Shown: positions 34,470 through 44,501, counted from the first letter of the stretch. The stretch is DNA of 64,000 nucleotides from UBA11612 sp963662375 (GCA_963662375.2 CAXXRP010000012.1:1-64000), one strand, 5' to 3'. Program-made: numbers and translations. Notes: generated by a model not told the origin, from the sequence alone.

Positions 34470-35504
34470 CTATTTGTCAAGCCAGGACGGAACCGGAAGG
34501 TCCTTTGACCGCAGGAAGGCCGGATTAAACAATTTGCTCTGATACCGCGATCCCGAGTCACAGAGGAATGTGATAATGGTCTTGCCCGGCCCCATTTTTT
34601 TCGCAAGGCGCACGGCGCCCGCGATATTAATTCCGGTGGAACTGCCGACGCAAAGCCCTTCGTACTCTAGCAAATCGAAGATGTAGGGCAGGGCCTCGCG
34701 GTCATGGATTTGAAACTGATCATCGATAGGCGCATCGGTAAGATTGGCGGTCACGCGCCCCTGCCCGATGCCTTCGCTGATCGAATTACCCTCGGCCTTT
34801 AACTCGCCGTGCGCATAAAAGTTGTACAGGGCCGCACCCATGGGGTCGGCGAGCGCGATCACCACGTCGCGGTTGCGTTCTTTCAATCCTATGCCAACGC
34901 CGGCCAACGTTCCGCCGGTCCCAACGCAGGACACAAAGCCGTCGACTTGGCCTTCGGTATCGGCCCATATTTCCGGGGCAGTCTCCAGGGCGTGTCCGTC
35001 CCGGTTAGCAACGTTGTCAAATTGATTGGCCCAGATCGCCCCGTTGGGCTCGCTTTTTGCCAGGTCTTCCGCTAGCCGCTGGGAGAACTTGACGTAATGG
35101 TTTGGATCCGCCGGTACCACCGCTTTCACCTCGCGTAAATCCGCACCGACAAGGCGAAGAAGGTCCTTTTTTTCCTGGCTCTGCGTTTCAGGAATCACGA
35201 TCACGCTACGGTAGCCCTTGGCATTCCCCACCAAGGACAATCCGATACCGGTGTTACCGGCGGTGCCTTCCACAATCACACCACCAGGATTGAGCAGTCC
35301 TTTTTTTTCTGCGTCTTCAATGATGAACTTGGCCGTTCGGTCTTTTATAGACCCGCCCGGATTGGCGAACTCGGCCTTGCCCAAAATCGTGCAGCCCGTC
35401 TCCTCGGACACTCGCCGCAACTTGATCAGCGGCGTCCGGCCGATAGCGGCGACAACGTCCGAAAGGGGTCCGGCACTGACATATTTTGAGGCAGTCGTCA
35501 TCAT
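34470..35504 (-). CDS. cysK: cysteine synthase A (O-acetylserine sulfhydrylase)
   Basis: This 344-residue PLP enzyme replaces the acetyl group of O-acetylserine with sulfide to make cysteine, completing the sulfate route encoded upstream. The PLP lysine is in 'NPGGSIKDR', the phosphate-binding loop in 'GTGGTLAGVG', and the substrate loop in 'VEGTAGNTGIGLSL'. The ATG at 35504 has AGGA five bases upstream; the open frame extends to 35576 but that part is not conserved. The C-terminal 'GKTIITFLCDSGSRYQSKLF' fits the longer alphaproteobacterial CysK form. It is followed on the same strand by a GNAT gene; no serine acetyltransferase (cysE) is in the window. Confidence 0.92.
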   Translation of the reverse strand: MMTTASKYVSAGPLSDVVAAIGRTPLIKLRRVSEETGCTILGKAEFANPGGSIKDRTAKFIIEDAEKKGLLNPGGVIVEGTAGNTGIGLSLVGNAKGYRSVIVIPETQSQEKKDLLRLVGADLREVKAVVPADPNHYVKFSQRLAEDLAKSEPNGAIWANQFDNVANRDGHALETAPEIWADTEGQVDGFVSCVGTGGTLAGVGIGLKERNRDVVIALADPMGAALYNFYAHGELKAEGNSISEGIGQGRVTANLTDAPIDDQFQIHDREALPYIFDLLEYEGLCVGSSTGINIAGAVRLAKKMGPGKTIITFLCDSGSRYQSKLFNPAFLRSKDLPVPSWLDK

Positions 35505-35803
35505 GGTGGTCCTGGTGAAATAAGCATGGGCATTCAGTGCGAGCGGCATTGAGCCGGACCGCATGCCGCCCTCCAAGGCACATGTACCCGGAATTGAGAC
35601 GGGCGGGGCCTGAGGAGGAAAAGCTCCTCTAAATGAACTTCAAGCATAGCAGTCTCACCTCCAAAACACAGTCTTTATAGCTTCCCTCAAGGCGCCCGGG
35701 TGCGTCATTTGGCGTTTAGTTATTCGATTGTAGGGGTTCATATAATGGAGACTGCCGCGCCGAATCGTTGTGTCCGGCTGGCCATTGAAATTGGAATCTA
35801 TCG

Positions 35804-36750
35804 ATGCCCTCTGCGTCATTTGAATCCCGGTACTATACCTCGTCCGACGGATTGAAACTCCATTATCGGGATTATCCAGGTCCACCATCGCCGCGGCTCA
35901 ACGTTTTGTGTATTCCGAGCCTCACGCGCAATGGGCGTGATTTCGAGGATTTAGCGTCCCATCTAGCACAAACTTACCGTGTCCTGTGCGTGGAACTCCG
36001 GGGTCGGGGGCTTTCTGAGTACGTGAAAGACCCAATGACCTACGTGTCCGAGGTCTATGTGCGCGATATGGCCGCGCTTTTGGCGTCTGAGGGACTCTCA
36101 TATGTGGCGCTGATCGGCACGTCGCTGGGCGGTATCGTCTCGATGATCATGTCGGCGATTATTCCCGCGAAAATACTTGGGGTCGTGATCAACGATATTG
36201 GTCCTGAAATTAACCCGGTGGCCTTGCGCGCATCGCGAGTTATGCGGGCAAAACCAGACCCATAACCACTTAGGATGAGGCGGCGGCGGTAATCAGGTTG
36301 ATCGGCGGCGAGATTTTTCCGCATTACACCAGCGACGAGGATTGGCAGAGGATGGCCCGCCGACGATTCGTGGGAAATCCGGAAGGCGGTCTTCGTCCGG
36401 ATTACGACTTGAACATCTTCAAGCCGTTCTTCGGCAGTGTTGCTGCAGCGAACCTTTGGCCGTTCTTCGACAGTTTGCAGCGCATACCCGCGCTCGCTAT
36501 TCGCGGCCAGACGTCGGACCTCTTGACCCCTGAGGTGTTTGCTCAAATGAAGCCGGTCGTACCCCATATGCGACAGGCGACGGTGCCAAATCGCGGCCAC
36601 GCTCCATTGCTCGATGAGCCGGAGGCGCTAAAGGGCATCGATGATTTCTTATGCGACTTACCGGTAAACCCGGGCCCCTTAACCATCGTGCGACGCCAGC
36701 TCGCGGTGGCTTGGTTCATGACCCGATTAAAAATACAGGGAATTGCCTAA
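35804..36750 (+). pseudogene. alpha/beta hydrolase with one frameshift and one nonsense codon
   Basis: The first frame carries 'LNVLCIPSLTRNGRDFEDLASHLAQ', 'RGRGLSEY' and the nucleophile elbow 'GTSLGG', then 'INDIGPEINP'. There a one-base deletion near 36218-36222 sends translation out of frame to a stop at 36265. In the corrected frame the family sequence 'GLARIASYAGKTRPITT' is followed by TAG (36271-36273), where relatives have Trp, and then 'DEAAAVIRLIGGEIFPHYTSDEDW' continues to a normal C-terminus with the His in 'PNRGHAPLLDEP'. Two independent lesions make a pseudogene more likely than a single read error. It overlaps the end of a broken symporter gene by four bases. Confidence 0.85.
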
Positions 36751-38172
36751 GAGGGTTCCGTTTTGGATTTGACCGGGCGGCCCATCATCGGCGCCCCGAT
36801 GTAGAAAACCGCGAGCCCCGCAAGAGTGCCGGGAAGCCCTTCGTATATCGAGTTATGCCATCCCAATTCGCGCCACAGTACGGCGACCGCGGGCCCGATG
36901 ATGATCATGGCCAAGCCCACACGTTCGGGAACGTAATGTCCGATCAAATAGATGATCAGTAGCGGCGCGAACGCTGATGCCAACGCCGACCAAGACAAGA
37001 TCACCAGACTGAACACGTTTTGTGGCTGCGCCAAGGCGATGACAAGAGCCAACACTGTGACCACTAGCGTACCCGCTTTGATCTTCCACGTGTTCTCCAG
37101 GCGCCGCGGCATAAGATCGTGAGTCAGAGCTGCCGAGCAACTCAGGATTAGGGAGTCCGCGGTGGACATTGTCGCGGCAAAGATGCCGGCCAAAATGAGA
37201 CCCACCATGGCCGGCGAAAGGTAGGTTTGCGCCATGGTTGGCAGCGCCAGCTCGGGATCCAAGGGCCCCTAGGTCCGGCAACAGAAGGCGCGCCACCATG
37301 CCCACGACTGTCGCCATGGCATAAAATACTGTGAAGAAGCTGTAGTAATAGACACGAGCCGTGCCCAAGTGCTTGGCGTCGTCCAGGGCCATGAATCGCA
37401 CCATGATGTGCGGTTGGCCGATGACACTGACGCCTGCGAAGAGCCACCCGGCCACAAACAGCAGTGCGCCGAGGGCGCCCGGTACAATTAAGTCGCCTGG
37501 AAATCAATCCAGATACCCGGGAATTTCGGCCATGCTCTGAATTGCCGCCCACGGTCCCCCCGCTTCGCCGACCGCAACGAAGAGCAGTATGCCCATGGAC
37601 ACAATCATCACCATCGATTGGACAGCGTCGGTCCAGATGGATGCTCGGATACCGCCAGCCATGCAGTAGGCAGCGACCACGGCCGCCACCATGACCGCGC
37701 CCGTGTTTGCGTTCCAATCGAATATGACGTGTAAAGCCTTGCCTCCAGCCGCCAATTGGGCCGCCGCGTAGGAACCTAGAAAAATAACCGTGATAATCGC
37801 CGCGACCCGCCGCAGGGTCTTTTGCTCGACACCGTTCCACATGCTTAGCATGCCGCCGAAGGTTGCTTCGTTGCGCAGCTCTGTTTGTGTTCGCATGCGC
37901 CCGTGAATGTAGAGCGAGGCCAGGAAATCGCCCACAATCCACCCGGTCATGAGCCCGATCGCGGCCAGGCCGGTGGCGTAGGTAAAGCCGATCACGCCAA
38001 TGAACATGTAACCACTGTTGTTGGTCGCCACGGCAGAGAGGCCAACGAGCGCCGGGGATACACTGCGGCTGGCGAGGTAGTAATCGGTGCGGGTACCGGT
38101 GCTTTTGGCGACCGCCGCTATTCCGATAGCCAGGATGACGGCTAAAGAGCCGATAAATGTCGCCAAAATCAT
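36747..38172 (-). pseudogene. sodium:solute symporter (SSS family) with a nonsense codon and a frameshift
   Basis: The ATG at 38172 follows AAGGAG. The protein starts 'MILATFIGSLAVILAIGIAAVAKSTGTRTDYYLASRSVS' and has the hallmark 'GYMFIGVIGFTYATGLAAIG' and 'IRASIWTDAVQSMVM' of PutP-type sodium symporters. A TGA at about 37504-37506 replaces Trp in 'GYLDWFPGD'. The same frame continues to about 37265, where a one-base shift near GGGGCCC displaces the last third. This resumes as 'LDPELALPTMAQTYL' and 'GIFAATMSTADSLILSCSAAL' to the stop at 36747. Corrected length is about 475 residues. Because it follows ectC on the same strand, it may have transported proline, betaine or ectoine; that is inference. 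Confidence 0.85.
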
Positions 38173-38282
38173 GTGCGCTCCTTGTGTGTCAAGCGAGGGA
38201 AGGTCCAGCAACGCCTGGTGTGGCCTTATACTCGCTGATTGGACGACCCCACGTAAATTGTCCTACGCATCAGGTCGCAAGC

Positions 38283-38666
38283 TTAGGTCGCGGCTGGATA
38301 TGCGCCGATCTCGTCGTGGGTTTCCTGCCCGGTCACCGGCGGGTTGAATACGCAGGCGAACGTCAATTCGGTTTGGGCGCTTAAGACATGTCGGTCGTGC
38401 CTGTCCAGAACGTAGATCGTGCCCGGTGAGATGGCGTGAACGAGTCCCGTTTCTTTGTTTTCAATTTCACCGGTGCCTGATAGGCAATACACGGACTCAT
38501 AGTGATTCTTATAAAACATATGCGTTTCGGTGCCGGCGTATATGGTGGTGATATGAAAGGAAAACCCGACACCGTCGTCCTTGAGCAAGAGACGTGTGCT
38601 TTCCCAAGTCTTCGCGGTGACCCGGCGTGCGGTGCGCTGAGCATACCTCAAGTTTCTAACGATCAC
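38283..38666 (-). CDS. ectC: L-ectoine synthase
   Basis: EctC cyclises N-gamma-acetyl-2,4-diaminobutyrate to ectoine. The 127-residue cupin-fold protein has 'MIVRNLRYAQRTARRV', 'FSFHITTIYAGTETHMFYKNHYESVYCLSGTGEIEN' with the metal-ligand Glu/Tyr/His residues, and 'GTIYVLDRHDRHVL'. The length is typical. It is the last gene of ectABC, starting 34 bases after the ectB stop. Downstream lies a broken sodium symporter. It is cytosolic and iron-dependent in characterised members. No ectD or ask gene is present in the window. Confidence 0.95.
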   Translation of the reverse strand: MIVRNLRYAQRTARRVTAKTWESTRLLLKDDGVGFSFHITTIYAGTETHMFYKNHYESVYCLSGTGEIENKETGLVHAISPGTIYVLDRHDRHVLSAQTELTFACVFNPPVTGQETHDEIGAYPAAT

Positions 38667-38699
38667 GGATGTGCGTTCCGGAAGTTCTTAGAGAAAATA

Positions 38700-39998
38700 T
38701 TAAAGCGTAATGCCGAGCACCTCGGCGGCGCTGTTACGCACGATCTTCAGGCCTTTCTCTAGGTCCTGGTCGGCGATCGTCAGCGGGCACAGGCATTTCA
38801 CTACTTCCCCGTCGGGCCCGCTGGTCTCAATAATTAGCCCGCGCCGGTAGGCGGCTTGGCTGATAGCGGACGCGGTCTTGCCGTCCTTGCAACCCAAGCC
38901 CTGCATCATTCCTCGGCCTTTAACCGTTAAACCGGCACCTTCCAACGTATCAGCGATTTCGGTCAACCGGTTATTCAGCAAAGCGCTTTTCCTTTTGACT
39001 TCGTCAGAGAAGCTATCATTGGACCAAAAATGCTCGATGGAGGTGGCCGCGGTGACGAACGCGTAGTTATTGCCTCGGAACGTGCCGTTATGTTCGCCTG
39101 GCTGCCATTCATCCAACTCGCGGCGGATCAATACGATAGCCATGGGTAAGCCCAAGCCGCTTAAGGATTTTGACAGCGTAATAATGTCCGGCTTGATCTC
39201 GGCGGGTTCAAAACTGAAGTAGGTTCCCGTTCGCCCGCAGCCGGCCTGGATGTCGTCGACGATCATGACCATGTCGTGGCGGTCGCAGATCTCGCGGAGA
39301 CGGCGGAGCCATGACATGGAGGCGGCGTTGAGGCCGCCTTCGCCCTGGACCGTTTCGAGGATGACGGCAGCAGGGCGGTCAATGCCGCTGCTGTTGTCGG
39401 TCAGCATCTTTTCGAAGTATGCCAACGTATCCATGTTGTCGCCCATATAGCTGCAGTAGGGCATCGGGATAACGCCCGTGAGCGGCATTTGCGCGGCTGC
39501 GCGATGATAGTAATTTCCAGTAGTGGCAAGGGCGCCCAGCGATACACCGTGGAAACCGTTGGTGAAGGAAATGACAGTTGTTCGCCCCTTTAGTCGCCGG
39601 GCTAGCTTGAGGGCGGCTTCGACCGCGTTGGTGCCAGTCGGTCCAGTGAATTGCGCGACGTAATTGAATCTGCGCGGTTCAAGAATTATTTCGTTCAGAG
39701 CATGCAGGAAGTGCTGCTTGGCCCTCGTATGGAGGTCCATGCTCTGAACGATGTTGCTATCGGCAATGTACGACGCCAGGGCGTCCACCAACAGCGGGTG
39801 ATTGTGGCCGTAGTTCAGGCTACCGGCGCCAGCCAGGAAGTCGAGGTAGGCGCCGCCATGTATATCATACATGTAAGATCCGCTGGCCTTGTTAAAGATT
39901 CGCGGAAAAGACAGCGCGTAACTGGCGACGCTAGATTCCTGCTGGACGAATGTCTTCGTGTCTGTACTCAGGCGTTTCTGTCTGGACACCTTATTCAT
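38700..39998 (-). CDS. ectB: diaminobutyrate-2-oxoglutarate aminotransferase
   Basis: EctB transfers an amino group from glutamate to aspartate semialdehyde to give 2,4-diaminobutyrate, the first ectoine step. The 432-residue class III PLP aminotransferase shows 'DFLAGAGSLNYGHNHP', 'FTGPTGTNAVEAALKLAR', 'FHGVSLGA', 'VDDIQAGCGRTGTYFSFE' and the PLP Lys in 'ITLSKSLSGLGLP'. Its start overlaps the ectA stop by four bases (ATGA), so ectA and ectB are translationally coupled. Motifs and length are normal for EctB. Confidence 0.96.
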   Translation of the reverse strand: MNKVSRQKRLSTDTKTFVQQESSVASYALSFPRIFNKASGSYMYDIHGGAYLDFLAGAGSLNYGHNHPLLVDALASYIADSNIVQSMDLHTRAKQHFLHALNEIILEPRRFNYVAQFTGPTGTNAVEAALKLARRLKGRTTVISFTNGFHGVSLGALATTGNYYHRAAAQMPLTGVIPMPYCSYMGDNMDTLAYFEKMLTDNSSGIDRPAAVILETVQGEGGLNAASMSWLRRLREICDRHDMVMIVDDIQAGCGRTGTYFSFEPAEIKPDIITLSKSLSGLGLPMAIVLIRRELDEWQPGEHNGTFRGNNYAFVTAATSIEHFWSNDSFSDEVKRKSALLNNRLTEIADTLEGAGLTVKGRGMMQGLGCKDGKTASAISQAAYRRGLIIETSGPDGEVVKCLCPLTIADQDLEKGLKIVRNSAAEVLGITL

Positions 39999-40561
39999 AT
40001 CGCAATTCGTTCCTTTTTGTTTAGGGCGCTGAACGGTCCAATAGTCAGAAGGACTTCGGACTCGCGTGCGCCGGCAAAGTGAATATCGCGATCAAATAAA
40101 ACCGAATGACCAATGTCGGTTTTCAATGCGTTGGCCACGGATCGAAACATCCTCTGGGAGGGCAAGTTGTCGTCCGTGAACGTCGCGAGAAGGTGCGTCA
40201 AGCCGCTTGATGTGGGGCGGCGGAGGATATCGAGCATCATTTCGCGGCCGAGACCGCGTCCCCGGGCCTCTTCCGCCACCGCGACTTGCCAAATAAAAAG
40301 CGCGTTAGGGGATGTTGGAACCCGGTGGCCTGAAATAAACCCGACGATGGCGCCGCCCGTTTCTGCAGCGGCGCACGTCTCGGCGAATTGGGTGCACTGG
40401 AGCAGGTAAAAGTAGGCTGAATTGAGGTCGAGCGGCGGGCACCGTCCGACCAACTCCAGCGCCCGCGCACTGTCTTCAGCGCGGGGCTGTCTGATGGTAA
40501 TTACTGGGTCCGTGGCTTTTTGCTCTGCCACGCCTGCCCGGGGCAGCTCTACAACTGACAT
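39995..40561 (-). CDS. ectA: diaminobutyrate acetyltransferase
   Basis: EctA acetylates 2,4-diaminobutyrate with acetyl-CoA. The 188-residue GNAT protein has 'TIRQPRAEDSARALELVGRCPPLDLNSAYFYLLQCTQFAETC', diagnostic of EctA, and the acetyl-CoA loop 'VAVAEEARGRGLGREMM'. It is the first gene of the minus-strand ectABC operon. The intergenic region to 40839 is AT-rich and is shared with the divergent MarR-MscS chimera. In relatives an intact MarR regulator, EctR, sits in this divergent position and represses ectABC, so loss of that regulator may change osmotic control here. Confidence 0.94.
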   Translation of the reverse strand: MSVVELPRAGVAEQKATDPVITIRQPRAEDSARALELVGRCPPLDLNSAYFYLLQCTQFAETCAAAETGGAIVGFISGHRVPTSPNALFIWQVAVAEEARGRGLGREMMLDILRRPTSSGLTHLLATFTDDNLPSQRMFRSVANALKTDIGHSVLFDRDIHFAGARESEVLLTIGPFSALNKKERIAI

Positions 40562-40839
40562 TTACTCTGGCTTTCAATAGGTCAGCGTGTGATAGGAAAA
40601 TAGGCCAGGCGAGTCAAATAATAAAATATATAAATCAGGTAGTTAACTATAAATCCATGGTCCATTTCATATGTTTATGGTCAAATGTTTCTGGGCATTG
40701 GTTGATCTATCGTCTCTGACCACTTCGCAATCGGTAGGAAATCCGGATTGGGTGCGTCTGTGCGGCAAAATGCGGCAGGCGCGCCGTTGGCGGCGTGGTA
40801 CATAGATCAAATAGCGAGCACGTAACTGAAGACAGGAAT
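40562..40839. promoter_or_regulatory. divergent intergenic region between ectA and the EctR-MscS chimera
   Basis: The 278-base gap has an AT-rich core, for example AATAATAAAATATATAAAT at about 40617-40635. It must contain the ectA promoter and that of the chimeric gene. In ectoine loci of this type EctR binds an inverted repeat over the ectA promoter; I could not define a convincing palindrome or -35/-10 pair by eye. Confidence 0.5.
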
Positions 40840-41289
40840 ATGGATGCAGGCAGGGCGGTGTTGGTCGCGCTTCGGCGCATAATCCAGGCGACGGACTTCA
40901 ATGCGAATCTGCTTGCGCGGCAGACCGAGCTGGCAACGTCACAGCTCCTTGTGCTTCAACTCCTCGAAGGCAGTCAGTCGATGACGATCGGAGACTTAGC
41001 TAATGAAAATTATATCGCGGACAACGCGGATTTTGCGTCCCCTGACGAAGTTTCTACCTTTGTTCGCGTGAATCGGTTCAATGATTCATCGATCGACATG
41101 TTGCTGTACTGCTTTACTCGCACCACCGATTGGGGTGCGTGGCTTAAAATCAAAGAAGAGCTAGCATATAAAGTAAAGGAGATCGTCGAAGGTGCGGGCA
41201 CCGGCTTCGCTTTCCCAAGTCAAAGCCTCTATGTCCACGCCCTGCCGTCAGAAAAACCGGACGTGTTCACGCCTCCCGCAGATGATTGA
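40840..41289 (+). CDS. chimera: EctR-like MarR N-terminus fused in frame to an MscS C-terminus
   Basis: Residues 1-56 ('MDAGRAVLVALRRIIQAT', 'LLARQTELATSQLLVLQLL', 'MTIGDLANE') match the N-terminal helices of MarR regulators of the EctR type. From about residue 57 the sequence is the cytoplasmic C-terminus of an MscS mechanosensitive channel: 'ADFASPDEVSTFVRVNRFNDSSIDMLLYCFTRTTDWG' and 'VEGAGTGFAFPSQSLYV'. The junction is at about 41005 and is in frame. The recognition helix of MarR and all MscS membrane segments are missing, so neither original function is expected. The ATG at 40840 has AGGA just upstream; a GTG at 40795 extends the frame. It lies where ectR normally sits. The likely origin is a deletion joining neighbouring ectR and mscS genes. 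Confidence 0.8.
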   Translation: MDAGRAVLVALRRIIQATDFNANLLARQTELATSQLLVLQLLEGSQSMTIGDLANENYIADNADFASPDEVSTFVRVNRFNDSSIDMLLYCFTRTTDWGAWLKIKEELAYKVKEIVEGAGTGFAFPSQSLYVHALPSEKPDVFTPPADD

Positions 41290-41308
41290 ACGCGGCTCGC
41301 GTCCGACC

Positions 41309-43083
41309 TTACAACGGCCACACCAGCTGGATCATTGGTACGGCTACCAATATAATGAGAACCTCCAAGGGCAGTCCCATACGCCAGTAATCGCCAAAGC
41401 TGTAGCCGCCGGGTCCCATGACTAGCGTATTGTTCTTGTGCCCAATAGGGGTCAGAAACGCGCATGACGAAGACACTGCGACGGCCATCAGAAACGGGTC
41501 GGGGTTCACACCCAGGCCCGTGGCGATTTCCAAGGCTATCGGCGCGGCGATAATGGCCGTGGCAACATTGTTCAGCACGTCTGACAGGGTCATGGTGATG
41601 ATCATGAGCGCGGTCAGAATGACGACAGGCGGGTAGCCTTCCGATAGACTCAAAAGGCCGTTGGCGACAATGGCCGTGCCGCCCGAGGATTCAAAGGCGA
41701 CACCCAAGGGAATGAGCGATCCCAGTAGGACAATTACCGGCCATTCCACCGCCTCGTAAAGCTCTCTCAGTGGTACAATTTCTAAGATGATGTACAGAAG
41801 GGCGACAATGGCTAGAGCCGCGGTGAGGTCAAGAAATCCGACACTCGCGATTGTAATGGCGGCAACAAATACAATGATCGCCAAGGAGGCCTTTTCCCGC
41901 CGCATAACGTGCAGCCCCCGCTCCGCCAGGGGTAGGCAGCCCAGGCGAAGAGTGGCCTCAGTCAGGCTGTCCTTGTTCCCCAGGAGCAGTAGGACGTCGC
42001 CTGCGCGCAACGTGAGTTGCCGCACGCGCTCTCGGAAGCGCCGGCCACTCCGCGACACGCCGAGAAGATGTACGGCATAACGGCTTAGAAGCCCGAGCGA
42101 TAACGCTGATCTCCCGTCAATGACGGCGTGGGTAGCAACCACCGCTTCCATGAGCTCCAGCCGCCCGCCTTCGAGATCGCCGGGGCCAAGTTCCGTGTCG
42201 ACATAGTCGAGGCCAAGAGTCCCCGCGAATCCCTCAATGGCTTTGGGGCCGGCCTGAACCACCAAGATGTCGCCCGGTGCGATAGTGAGGTAGGCACTTG
42301 TGCCCATGTTGTGGCCGTTGCGGAGGATTCCGAGGATTTGTACCTCCTTGCTTTCCGCAGGGTCGTCCAGCTCGCTCATACGTTTCCCGACCAGGCTGTT
42401 GCCTTCGGCCACTTTTAATTCAGCAACATAGTCGTCGAGCTTGAACAGGTCTTCAGGGACATTTTTGTCCACCCGCGTCGCTGGTATTAGCCTCCAGCCG
42501 ACAAGGGTAACGAAAACGATGCCCACTGCGGCACAGGCGGCGCCGACAGGCGCAAAATCGAACATATGGAACGGTTCACCGAGAGTCTCGGCACGAAAGG
42601 TGGCGATGACGATATTCGGCGGCGTACCGATGAGGGTGACAAGGCCGCCAAGAATGGACGCAAAGGATATGGGCATCAAGGTTAGGGCCGGGCTGCGCTT
42701 CGCCTTGGCGGCGGACTCGATATCCAGGGCATCAGCAGGGCAAGGGCTGCCACGTTGTTCATGAGCGACGACAAGGCGGCTGCTAGGGCCGCCATGACCC
42801 CGATATGACTGGAAAGGGACATGCCCGCCCGAATGATCTTATTTGCGAGAAGTTCAACCACCCCCGACCGGGAGAGGCCGCGCCCGACCACAAGCACTAG
42901 TGCAACAACGATCGTGGCAGAATGGCTGAAACCGGAAAAAGCATCGGCGGCGGGTATGACGCCCGTCACGACAGCGAGAAGAAGGGCTGAGAAAGCCACG
43001 ACGTCGTAGCGCCACCGTCCCCACAGAAGGAAAACGAGCACACCCGCCAAAATGGCAAACAGCAGGATTTGATCAGAGGTCAC
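41309..43083 (-). pseudogene. SLC13-family (DASS/TrkA-C domain) transporter, single frameshift
   Basis: The N-terminal frame (from GTG 43083) has 'LVFLLWGRWRYDVVAFSALLLAVVTGVIPAADAFSGFSH' and 'LVVGRGLSRSGV'. Near 42730 one base is lost at 'LALLMP', and the remaining frame reads 'ALDIESAAKAKRSPALTLMPISFASILGGLVTLIGTPPN', two RCK/TrkA-C-type regulatory domains ('GKRMSELDDPAESKEVQILGILRNG' and 'GVSRSGRRF') and a second transporter half. Joined, it is about 590 residues, the usual size for citrate/phosphate/sulfate-type SLC13 permeases with internal TrkA-C domains. Both halves are otherwise well conserved, so the shift may be recent or a sequencing error. It converges with the EctR-MscS chimera. 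Confidence 0.85.
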
Positions 43084-43292
43084 AGCAAGGTCAGCGGGAA
43101 ATTGCCATTGGTGTCTTGATTCAGCCTGGCCTCAAATCGGCCGCTGCCGCCGAACGACGGCAACTAGAACTACATAGCACGCCAGGATTTATGAAACCCC
43201 GAAAAATATGTATTTATCCGGTCTTTCGCTAGGTGCCGTGCTCTGGCAGATTGCGCCGCCCTACTGACCATTATGCCGGGAAGCGCCTTGCC

Positions 43293-44501
43293 ATGCGAAA
43301 TTCAACCATTATCACTCCGCCGCGCCGCCTTCTCATGGGGCCTGGACCGTCGGATGTTCATCCGCGTGTGCTTGCCGCAATGGCGCATCCGACGGTGGGG
43401 CACCTCGATCCCGACTTTGTGGGTCTCATGGACGACATAAAGGCTCTGCTGCGCCGCGCTTTTCAAACTGACAACGAGCTTACTATCCCTCTGTCGGCAC
43501 CGGGCTCGGCAGGGATGGAATGCTGTTTCGTTAATCTTTTGGAGCCCGGTGATGCGGCTGTCATTTGCATTAATGGTGTATTCGGCGGCCGCATGAAGGA
43601 GAATGCGGAGCGCTGCGGTGCTCGCGCCGTTGTCGTCGAGGCGCCTTGGGGCCAGGCGATAGATCCCGACGCCGTCAAAGCTGCACTAAAGGCTAACCCC
43701 GGGGTCAAAGCGGTGGCGTTCGTTCACGCGGAGACATCCACCGGCGTGCGGTCGGATGCGGCGTCCATTTGCAGCATTGCCTCTGAGGCCGGTGCCTTGT
43801 CCATCGTAGATACAGTGACGGGTCTGGGCGGAATACCGGTAGCCGTGGACGCCTGGGGCGCAGACGCGGTCTATTCGGGCACGCAGAAGTGCCTTTCATG
43901 TCCCCCAGGGCTATCGCCGATGACCTTCAGCGCCCGTGCCGTAGAGGTCATCAAGGCGCGCCGCACCAAGGTCCAAAGCTGGTTTTTGGATCTTTCCTTG
44001 GTGATGGGGTATTGGGCCGGGTCTGCCGGGGGTGGGCGGAGCTATCACCACACCGCACCGGTTAACGCGCTTTACGGGTTGCACGAAGCGCTGCTGATGC
44101 TGGAAGAAGAGGGGCTGCAAGCGGCTTGGGCGCGGCACATCTCCATGCACGATGCCCTGGTGTCAGGTCTCGAGACCATGGGCCTCGCCATAAAAGTTGC
44201 AGCGGACATCCGCCTACCTCAACTCAATGCGGTGGAAGTTCCTGCTGGCGTTGATGAAGCGGTGGTGCGCCAGCAACTTCTGACGGATTTCGATTTGGAA
44301 ATTGGCGCCGGTCTCGGTCCGTGGTCGGGTAAGATCTGGCGCATCGGATTGATGGGGCAAAGCGCGACGAAGACCCATGTGCTTACGTGTCTTGCCGCGC
44401 TGGAGAGCGCTCTGCTGACTGTGGGTGTGGCCATTCAGCCCGGCGCAGCGCAGGCGGCGGCAAGAAGCGCCCTAGCAGGTATCAAACAGCAGATTGCCTA
44501 G
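43293..44501 (+). CDS. class V aminotransferase (serine-glyoxylate/alanine-glyoxylate type)
   Basis: The 402-residue PLP enzyme shows 'RLLMGPGPSDVHPRVLAAMAHPTVGHLDPDF', typical of serine-glyoxylate, alanine-glyoxylate and serine-pyruvate aminotransferases. 'SIVDTVTGLGGIPVAVDAWGADAVYSGTQKCLSCPPGL' includes the PLP-binding Lys in 'SGTQKCL'. It should interconvert glyoxylate/glycine with serine or alanine in central carbon and glycine metabolism. The ATG at 43293 follows a GGGAAG stretch by about ten bases; the upstream frame adds 20 unconserved residues. It ends in a strong terminator at 44541-44575. No operon partner is visible. Confidence 0.88.
   Translation: MRNSTIITPPRRLLMGPGPSDVHPRVLAAMAHPTVGHLDPDFVGLMDDIKALLRRAFQTDNELTIPLSAPGSAGMECCFVNLLEPGDAAVICINGVFGGRMKENAERCGARAVVVEAPWGQAIDPDAVKAALKANPGVKAVAFVHAETSTGVRSDAASICSIASEAGALSIVDTVTGLGGIPVAVDAWGADAVYSGTQKCLSCPPGLSPMTFSARAVEVIKARRTKVQSWFLDLSLVMGYWAGSAGGGRSYHHTAPVNALYGLHEALLMLEEEGLQAAWARHISMHDALVSGLETMGLAIKVAADIRLPQLNAVEVPAGVDEAVVRQQLLTDFDLEIGAGLGPWSGKIWRIGLMGQSATKTHVLTCLAALESALLTVGVAIQPGAAQAAARSALAGIKQQIA

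Noticed and set aside
13443..37506. Stop-codon reassignment (TAG or TGA read as an amino acid)
   Set aside because: TAG and TGA both end well-conserved intact genes in the window, and the in-frame stops occur only in genes with other damage or missing ends.
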